In this document: positions 45,538 to 51,405 of the stretch, in pieces
Layout of the letters: each line of letters begins with the position of its first letter
Position numbering within the stretch: position 1 is the stretch's first letter
NCBI GenBank assembly: GCA_902773055.1
Contig: CACYCZ010000024.1
Coordinates: 1-51,405 of the forward strand
Reading direction: 5' to 3'
Length of the DNA stretch: 51,405 nucleotides
From: an uncultured Bacteroidales bacterium
GTDB lineage: Bacteria > Bacteroidota > Bacteroidia > Bacteroidales > Bacteroidaceae
Notes under the pieces: model-generated
The model's database searches: none
What the model saw: only the letters and a program-made list of their open reading frames with translations
What the model was told of the DNA's origin: nothing
Program-made: the position numbers and the translations under genes

Positions 45538-46608
45538 ATGATGACTGCTCAAGATGCCATAAGTCTGTTGGAACAGATGATAGCCATCCCCTCTGTAAGC
45601 CGTTCGGAGGAACAGGTTGCAAATTTTCTTTACGGCTATCTGCAAAAACAGGGAGTAGATGTGCATCGTCATTATAATAATATATGGGCAATGGGCAACC
45701 ATTATGATCCCTCTCGCAAGACGTTGTTGCTCAATTCTCATATCGACACCGTCAAACCATCGGCAGCCTATACAAACAATCCCTATTTACCCGTCAACGA
45801 TGATGATAGACTTTATGGCCTGGGGAGCAATGATGCCGGTGCATCGGTTGTGTCCTTACTGACGGCTTTCTGCAATCTTTACGATGTGGAGTTACCCTTT
45901 AATATTATCTTGCTTCTTGGTGCAGAAGAGGAAGTTATGGGTGAACACGGTATGAGGGCAATGGTTCCGTTCTTCCAAGAGCAGAATATTGCTATAGATA
46001 TGGCTTTGGTGGGAGAGCCTACGGGACTTGACGCCGCTGTGGGAGAGCGTGGCCTTGTTGTTCTGGATTGCGTTGCAAACGGTATTCAGGGTCATGCTGC
46101 CCGTAATGAAGGAATCAATGCAATTTACAAGGCTCTTGAGGATATTGAGACTATCAGGCACTATCATTTTGACAGGACATCATCTCTGTTGGGAGATATA
46201 AAAATGACAACGACAATGATAGAGGCCGGTATGCAACATAACGTTGTGCCGGACAAATGCCATTTTGTTGTTGATATCCGCACGACAGATGCCTATACCA
46301 ATGAGGAAGTTGTGGCGATGCTCCAAACTGATTTGCAGTCGGATGTTACACCGCGCTCAATGCGTATTCGCGCATCGGCCATATCAGAAACGCATCCGCT
46401 TGTGCAGGCAGCTATCGTGCTTGGGCGCAAGACCTATGTGTCACCTACGACATCTGATATGGCACTGATGCCGTTCCCGTCGTTAAAGTTGGGAGTAGGC
46501 CAGTCATTTCGTTCTCATTCTGCCAACGAATATGTGCTCAAGTCAGAAATTGCAGAAGGGGTAGATTTTTATAACCAATACATTAATAAATTGTCGGATA
46601 TAATATGA
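45538..46608 (+). CDS. argE: N-acylornithine/N-acylcitrulline deacylase, M20 family
   Basis: This 356-residue zinc-dependent M20 peptidase has LLNSHIDTVKP (metal His/Asp), LYGLGSNDAGASVVSLL (bridging Asp), LGAEEEVMGEHGM (catalytic Glu and metal Glu) and VGEPTGLDAAVGERG, with a lid domain between. Since ArgF' acts on an acylated ornithine, this enzyme most likely releases citrulline from N-succinylcitrulline. ATG codons at 45538 and 45541 are both possible starts. Its stop overlaps the argH start (ATGA). Confidence 0.88.
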   Translation: MMTAQDAISLLEQMIAIPSVSRSEEQVANFLYGYLQKQGVDVHRHYNNIWAMGNHYDPSRKTLLLNSHIDTVKPSAAYTNNPYLPVNDDDRLYGLGSNDAGASVVSLLTAFCNLYDVELPFNIILLLGAEEEVMGEHGMRAMVPFFQEQNIAIDMALVGEPTGLDAAVGERGLVVLDCVANGIQGHAARNEGINAIYKALEDIETIRHYHFDRTSSLLGDIKMTTTMIEAGMQHNVVPDKCHFVVDIRTTDAYTNEEVVAMLQTDLQSDVTPRSMRIRASAISETHPLVQAAIVLGRKTYVSPTTSDMALMPFPSLKLGVGQSFRSHSANEYVLKSEIAEGVDFYNQYINKLSDII

Positions 46609-47906
46609 AGAAACTTTGGGATAAAGGTTATGACGAAAACCAGCAGGTAGACAGTTTCACTGTAGGCAATGACAGGGAACTGGACCTTCGTCTGGCTAAA
46701 TATGACATACAGGGCTCTATGGCTCATATCAAGATGCTTGAGAGTGTCGGTTTGTTGGAAAAGAATGAATTGGACGTCTTGCTGCAGGCTTTGCAGGAGA
46801 TACTGGAGACTGCGGAGAATGGAACTTTTGTTATTGAAGACGGTATTGAGGACGTGCATTCTCAAGTGGAGTTTCTGCTGACTGAGAAACTGGGGCCGGT
46901 TGGCAAGAAAATTCATTCAGGCCGGTCGCGTAACGATCAAGTGCTTGTAGACCTCAAACTGTTCATGCGCGAAGAACTGCAGACGATTGCCACTAAGGTC
47001 AGAAATCTTTTTGACGTGCTACAGGATGCCAGCGAGCGTTACAAAGATATCCTGATGCCGGGTTACACTCATATGCAGATAGCTATGCCTTCATCTTTCG
47101 GCTTATGGTTTGGAGCCTATGCAGAGTCTCTGGTGGATGACATGCAGATGATTGTTGCAGCCTATAATGTGGCCAACCAGAATCCCTTAGGCTCGGCTGC
47201 CGGTTACGGTTCTTCTTTCCCTCTCAATAGGCAGATGACTACTGATTTGCTCCATTTCAAGACGATGAACTACAATGTTGTCGCAGCTCAGATGAGCAGG
47301 GGCAAGACCGAACGTGTGGCAGCATATGCGATGGCTTCTGTAGCATCTACTTTAGGTAAATTTGCAATGGATGCCTGTCTATTTATATGTCAGAATTTTG
47401 GCTTTATATCTCTCCCCAAGGAACTGACAACGGGCTCAAGCATAATGCCTCACAAGAAGAATCCAGATGTCTTTGAGATAATACGTGGGAAATGTAATCG
47501 TCTTCAGGCTGTTCCAAATGAAGTATCCCTGCTTACAACCAACCTGCCTTCCGGTTATCAGCGTGACCTCCAACTGCTGAAGGACATTATTTTCCCTGCA
47601 ACAGCGGAGTTAGAGCAATGCTTGGATATGGCGGTATTTATGGTTAAAAACATTCGTGTGAACAGGAACATCTTAGATGATGAGAAGTATAACTATCTGT
47701 TTACGGTAGAGGATGTCAACAAGATGGTTCTTTCCGGTGTTCCATTCCGTGATGCTTATAAGGAGATAGGATGCCAGGTACAAAGTGGGGTATATCATCC
47801 TAATCGTGAGTTGAATCATACTCATGAAGGAAGTATCGGCAATCTATGCACAGCGCAGATCAAAGCCAAAATGGATGCAGTCTATGCTCAGATAGTAAAA
47901 GCCTGA
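46605..47906 (+). CDS. argH: Argininosuccinate lyase
   Basis: ArgH cleaves argininosuccinate to arginine and fumarate. It has 433 residues with the fumarase/aspartase superfamily regions IHSGRSRNDQVLVDLKLFMR, MPGYTHMQIAMPSSFGLW and TGSSIMPHKKNPDVFEIIRGK, which contains the flexible catalytic loop. It is the last gene of the arginine operon, overlaps argE by 4 bp, and is followed by a terminator at 48138. Confidence 0.95.
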   Translation: MKKLWDKGYDENQQVDSFTVGNDRELDLRLAKYDIQGSMAHIKMLESVGLLEKNELDVLLQALQEILETAENGTFVIEDGIEDVHSQVEFLLTEKLGPVGKKIHSGRSRNDQVLVDLKLFMREELQTIATKVRNLFDVLQDASERYKDILMPGYTHMQIAMPSSFGLWFGAYAESLVDDMQMIVAAYNVANQNPLGSAAGYGSSFPLNRQMTTDLLHFKTMNYNVVAAQMSRGKTERVAAYAMASVASTLGKFAMDACLFICQNFGFISLPKELTTGSSIMPHKKNPDVFEIIRGKCNRLQAVPNEVSLLTTNLPSGYQRDLQLLKDIIFPATAELEQCLDMAVFMVKNIRVNRNILDDEKYNYLFTVEDVNKMVLSGVPFRDAYKEIGCQVQSGVYHPNRELNHTHEGSIGNLCTAQIKAKMDAVYAQIVKA

Positions 47907-48137
47907 GTTTTTCATCATAATACGTTATTAGGGATTCAAGTATATATGCAGTTCATCTGCCGTGCTTAGTCTTCTTGACCTATCTACTGCTGATGGGAAC
48001 TACGCTGCATTTGCAAATCAGTTAGAGACAGAGTTTTCCGTTGAGACAGTTCACCTGAGGGAAGGCGGAACATTACATCGCGCATATCATCAGTATGATT
48101 GAGTTGCAGAAATCTATTAAGAAATAAAAGGACTTGC

Positions 48138-48172
48138 CTCTCAATAATTGTTGAGGGATTTTTTCTTTTTTT
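48138..48172 (+). terminator. Rho-independent terminator of the arginine operon
   Basis: CTCTCAA (48138-48144) pairs with TTGAGGG (48151-48157, one G-T pair), with a 6-nt loop, followed by a T-rich run (about 12 Ts in 14 bases). The 230 bp between argH and this site hold an unexplained open stretch (47932-48102). Confidence 0.7.
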
Positions 48173-48186
48173 ACTGATAGAAATGG

Positions 48187-48194
48187 TAACTTTG
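48187..48194 (+). promoter_or_regulatory. -7 promoter element for the RelA/SpoT homolog
   Basis: TAACTTTG lies 51 bases before the ATG, right after the arginine operon terminator. Confidence 0.45.
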
Positions 48195-48245
48195 CTTACT
48201 CTCTAAGCATAAATAATTAAAGTTTAGAGTTTAAAGATTTGGGTT

Positions 48246-50141
48246 ATGATGCAGAATAATGACATGATAAAGGACAGGTCTTCACTCGCTGGCACGATTG
48301 TTCTGGAGAAGGCGCAGATTGTCTTCAAGGAAATGGAAAAGAGGGTGTCCGCTGAGGACATGGTAAGAATCCAGGCTGCCTTTGAATTGGCTCGGGAGGC
48401 TCATGCAGAGCAGAAGCGTAAGTCGGGTGAACCATACATCATTCATCCTATTGCTGTGGCTACTATTGTGGCTATTGAGTTGAAGTTGGGTGCAAACCCT
48501 GTAATTGCAGCGTTTCTGCACGATGTAGTGGAGGATACCGATTATACCATTGATGACATCCGTCAGCGTTTTGGTGATGATGTGGCTTTTCTGGTCAGCG
48601 TCGTGACCAAGAAGAGTACAGGAAACTATGAGATTTCCAAACAGGTAGACAACTACAAGCAGATGCTCAATTCCATCCACTATGATATCCGTGCCTTGTT
48701 GGTAAAACTTGCCGACCGCTTGCATAATATGCGTACTTTGAGTAATATGCGTCCTGACAAACAGATGAAGATTGCCGGCGAGACCGACTTTTTCTATGCA
48801 CCTCTGGCCAATCGTCTCGGTCTGTATAATGTGAAGATTGAACTGGAGAATCTGAGTTTCCGCTACCGTTGTCCTCATGACTATGAGCTGATTGCAGGAC
48901 TCATCCAAAAGGATAGAGACAGCCAGAAGGAACGCCTGAAGATTTTCACCGAGAAGATCCGCGAGGTACTCGACAGCGATGGTATTGATGCGCAAATCAG
49001 TATTGTTTATCGTGCACCATACAGTATTTGGCGTAAGATGCGCAAAACGGGTGATGACTTTAACCACATTCCGTTCCGCCATGTTGTGAAGATCGTCTTT
49101 TCTTGTGCTGATAAAGATAAAGAGAAGGATACGGCACTGCGTATATATTCGCGTCTGACCGACTTCTTTAATGAAAAACCTTGTGGGATTATCAACTACA
49201 TAGATTCCCCTAAAGAGAATGGTTACCAGTCGTTCCATGTGCAGTTGCTCAGCAACTATGGTTGTTGGGAAGAGGTACATATCAGCAGTGAGCGTATGGA
49301 CCGTTCCTCTCAACTCGGAGTAGTGGCAGAACGTAGCGAGGATAATGTGCGCCGTTGGATTGACAAATTCCGCACGGTGTTGAAGGATATGGAGTTCCAC
49401 CAAAAGGAAGGCGACTTCATTGAGAATGTTGTTACGACGTTTTACAATGACGACATCCTTGTTTTTACTCCCCAAGGAAAATCAGTTAACTTGCCTAAGC
49501 GAGCCACTGCACTTGATTTCGCCTTTGAAATTCACAGTCACATTGGTGAACATGCCCATTATGCCCGCATCAACGGACAACTGGCATCCGTCAAGACAGA
49601 ACTGCATCGTGGCGATGTTGTGGAGATTGTTACGAATGCCGACATCGTGCCCAAGCCGGACTGGACGGAGCATGTGCTGACCTACAAAGCCAAGGGTTTC
49701 CTGAAACGGTACTTTGCCAAGCAGGAGAAGAACAACTTCTATTTTTGTCCTAATTGTCACCCCATACCGGGTGAGGAGATGGTTGGTTTCAAGGAAGCCG
49801 ACGGCAGTATCACCGTTCATAAACGAAACTGTCCTGTAGCTATCGGTCAGGCTTCCCAGCAAGGCGACTCTATTGTTTCTGTTGACTATGCCGATAATCC
49901 TGCCACGCTCTATCCTGTCTGTATTCAGATTCTGGCCGTTGACCGTTTCCATCTGTTGTGCGATATGATCAACTGCATCACCAACGACCTACACCTCTCT
50001 ATGAACCTGCTCAGCACAAGCACTACCGACAGCATTGTGTCGTGTACCATCAACTTCGGTGTCCATTCCTTTGGCGAGTTGCAGACCATCATTGCTCAAG
50101 TGTCTGCTATTGACGGAGTAGAGGAAGTCAAGAGGATATAA
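48246..50141 (+). CDS. RelA/SpoT homolog, probable (p)ppGpp hydrolase with degenerate synthetase
   Basis: The protein has 631 residues, about 100 shorter than bifunctional SpoT. The HD hydrolase domain is intact: YIIHPIAVATIV, the HD at 92-93 in LHDVVEDTDY, and VKLADRLHNMRTL. The synthetase domain is recognisable (SIWRKM, GYQSFH, E343 in EVHI), but the Mg-binding Asp of the DLxAxR motif aligns with Phe277 (PFRHVVKIV), and the arginine of the VQIRT motif is Ser. A TGS domain (about 402-465), a shortened helical region, a Cys-rich ZFD (CPNCHP...RNCP) and an ACT domain follow. I infer a ppGpp hydrolase without synthesis. ATG codons at 48246 and 48249 are both possible starts. Confidence 0.88.
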   Translation: MMQNNDMIKDRSSLAGTIVLEKAQIVFKEMEKRVSAEDMVRIQAAFELAREAHAEQKRKSGEPYIIHPIAVATIVAIELKLGANPVIAAFLHDVVEDTDYTIDDIRQRFGDDVAFLVSVVTKKSTGNYEISKQVDNYKQMLNSIHYDIRALLVKLADRLHNMRTLSNMRPDKQMKIAGETDFFYAPLANRLGLYNVKIELENLSFRYRCPHDYELIAGLIQKDRDSQKERLKIFTEKIREVLDSDGIDAQISIVYRAPYSIWRKMRKTGDDFNHIPFRHVVKIVFSCADKDKEKDTALRIYSRLTDFFNEKPCGIINYIDSPKENGYQSFHVQLLSNYGCWEEVHISSERMDRSSQLGVVAERSEDNVRRWIDKFRTVLKDMEFHQKEGDFIENVVTTFYNDDILVFTPQGKSVNLPKRATALDFAFEIHSHIGEHAHYARINGQLASVKTELHRGDVVEIVTNADIVPKPDWTEHVLTYKAKGFLKRYFAKQEKNNFYFCPNCHPIPGEEMVGFKEADGSITVHKRNCPVAIGQASQQGDSIVSVDYADNPATLYPVCIQILAVDRFHLLCDMINCITNDLHLSMNLLSTSTTDSIVSCTINFGVHSFGELQTIIAQVSAIDGVEEVKRI

Positions 50142-50338
50142 CAGATGGAAGAGGAGATAAAGCAGCGATGAGGCCCCGGTCAATGACACCTTTTGATAAA
50201 GCGTGGTGTCTGTAGGAAAAACAAATGCTGGCGGACTTTTCGAGACATGCAGTCTTCGGGGCTGTTTGCACGTTTGGAAGAACGGTCTTATTTTGCTTAT
50301 ATTCTCATAAACAGGACAAATATTAGTCCAAAAATGTG

Positions 50339-50346
50339 TAACTTTG
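50339..50346 (+). promoter_or_regulatory. -7 promoter element for nagB
   Basis: TAACTTTG lies 33 bases before the nagB ATG. The rest of 50142-50338 holds only a short GACACC/GGTGTC inverted repeat (50185-50210). Confidence 0.45.
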
Positions 50347-50379
50347 TAGCATATAATGTGAACAGATAAAACTATCAAT

Positions 50380-51168
50380 ATGAGACTTATTATTCAGAAA
50401 GACTATGACGGTATGTCAAAATGGGCCGCCGAGTATGTAATTGACAAAATCAATGCTTTTAATCCCACGAAGGATAAACCTTTTGTTTTAGGTTTGGCAA
50501 CGGGGTCTTCTCCGGAGGGTTTTTACAGAGAAGTCGTAAAGGCTTACAAGGCAGGACGGATTTCCTTTAAGAATGTTGTTACATTCAATATGGATGAATA
50601 TGTCGGCTTGCCCGTTGAGCATCCAGAGAGTTATCATTCCTTCATGTATCGCAATTTGTTTGACCACGTGGATTGTCCGAAAGAAAATATCCATATCCTG
50701 AATGGTCTTGCGGAGGATTTAGATGCAGAATGTGCAAACTATGAAAAACAGATTCAGTCCTATGGCGGTATTCATCTTTTTCTCGGAGGAGTAGGCCCGG
50801 ACGGTCATATTGCATTCAATGAGCCGGGTACGTCTTTTGAGAGCCTTACCCATAAGCAGGCTTTGACTAAGGACACCCTGATAGCTAATTCGCGTTTCTT
50901 TGACTATGATATCAACAAGGTGCCGAAATTTGCATTGTCAGTCGGCGTCAAGACAGTCATGTCAGCACAGGAAGTCCTAATTGTTGCAAATGGTCATAAC
51001 AAGGCCAGGGCCCTACGTGAGGCGGTAGAAGGTGCAGTAAGCCATATGTATACTATTACTTGTCTTCAGTTCCATCCGAAAGGAATTATCGTTTGTGACG
51101 AGGCTGCCGCTGACGAACTGACGGTAAAGACCTACAAGTACTTCAAGGAAATGGAAGGGATAGATTAA
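50380..51168 (+). CDS. nagB: Glucosamine-6-phosphate deaminase
   Basis: NagB converts glucosamine-6-phosphate to fructose-6-phosphate and ammonia, feeding amino sugars into glycolysis. The 262-residue protein has [15 protein letters not shown] (phosphate loop), [10 protein letters not shown] with the catalytic Asp, and [21 protein letters not shown] with the His and Glu of the ring-opening relay. Length is that of the E. coli enzyme. It is monocistronic with its own promoter and terminator. Amino-sugar use fits a bacterium with host-glycan glycosidases such as the fucosidase here. Confidence 0.95.
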   Translation: MRLIIQKDYDGMSKWAAEYVIDKINAFNPTKDKPFVLGLATGSSPEGFYREVVKAYKAGRISFKNVVTFNMDEYVGLPVEHPESYHSFMYRNLFDHVDCPKENIHILNGLAEDLDAECANYEKQIQSYGGIHLFLGGVGPDGHIAFNEPGTSFESLTHKQALTKDTLIANSRFFDYDINKVPKFALSVGVKTVMSAQEVLIVANGHNKARALREAVEGAVSHMYTITCLQFHPKGIIVCDEAAADELTVKTYKYFKEMEGID

Positions 51169-51186
51169 GATACAGAAATTGATGTA

Positions 51187-51220
51187 AAAAAAGAGAAGTC
51201 CTTAGGGACTTCTCTTTTTT
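51187..51220 (+). terminator. Rho-independent terminator after nagB
   Basis: The perfect 15-bp inverted repeat AAAAAAGAGAAGTCC (51187-51201) pairs with GGACTTCTCTTTTTT (51206-51220) with a 4-nt loop, 18 bases past the stop. Beyond it, 51222-51405 holds no gene. TAATTTTG at 51382-51389 may be the promoter of the next gene outside the window. Confidence 0.88.
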
Positions 51221-51405
51221 TATTGTGTCATTTTGCTTCTGCATGAATTCTTCACCTGATTAAATTAGGTCAAAACAGACCGAAACAAACCTTATATCGA
51301 ATCACGTAAAACGCGGTATTACAATTAACTCCGCTTAACAGACCTTATTCTTTGTCTATTGTAGATTTGCACCGATTAGAGTAATTTTGTACCGCCATTG
51401 TACCT

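Noticed and set aside
48282-49475. Long open frame antisense to the RelA/SpoT homolog (397 codons)
   Set aside because: The sense strand encodes clear HD, synthetase and TGS domains; the antisense product has no recognisable motif.

Overview
The window is a gene-dense stretch of a Bacteroidales chromosome, most like Prevotellaceae. The reasons are: a sphingolipid-type serine palmitoyltransferase; an ornithine transcarbamylase of the Bacteroides N-succinylornithine type; -7 promoter elements of the TAnnTTTG form instead of sigma70 -10 boxes; starts without Shine-Dalgarno sequences; RRxFLKS-type export signals; and scattered secreted glycosidases. I see no rRNA or tRNA gene, no intact insertion sequence, no phage and no CRISPR array.

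Layout. 1-1644: start of a PEP/pyruvate-binding protein (partial) and serine palmitoyltransferase. 2283-3962: lipid kinase convergent with a small exported DUF4468 protein. 4046-10118 (minus): probable lon-tgt-lptG-DEAD helicase operon. 10553-16022 (minus): htpG and a large GH2 beta-galactosidase. 16135-18429: an orphan GNAT enzyme convergent with a Na/phosphate cotransporter. 18935-24441 (minus): trmD, metallophosphoesterase, inositol-phosphatase, acid phosphatase, EamA exporter, a YolD-like small protein and a sialidase-fold protein. 24530-28635: ligA convergent with uvrB. 28723-33139: a histidine kinase, then a minus-strand GH43, PanE-like reductase and phosphoesterase operon. 33262-36256 (plus): divergent sirtuin, HU-SPOR membrane protein, zinc-ribbon/FHA protein and a secreted unknown. 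36324-38947 (minus): GH29 fucosidase and PBP4-type DacB. 39829-47906 (plus): an eight-gene arginine operon. 48246-51168 (plus): RelA/SpoT homolog and nagB.

How the genes work together. The clearest system is the arginine operon: acylglutamate synthase (GNAT), argG, argC, argD, argF', argB, argE and argH sit head to tail, several overlapping or abutting. Together they cover every step from glutamate to arginine, probably through N-succinyl intermediates. Other groups are housekeeping (quality control, tRNA modification, LPS export, DNA repair) or scattered glycan and phosphate scavenging.

What is least explained. Three intergenic regions carry arrays of short palindromes with exact 21- or 22-bp spacing (1987-2066, 18755-18846, 39106-39171), two of them clearly the same family. 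Several enzymes depart from family motifs: a RelA/SpoT protein with an apparently dead synthetase site, a sirtuin with altered catalytic-region motifs, a Tgt with an incomplete zinc site, and an ArgF' with Ser at the specificity position. A decayed gene tail, resembling the C-terminal sorting/anchoring segment of Bacteroidetes surface proteins, lies before the arginine operon.
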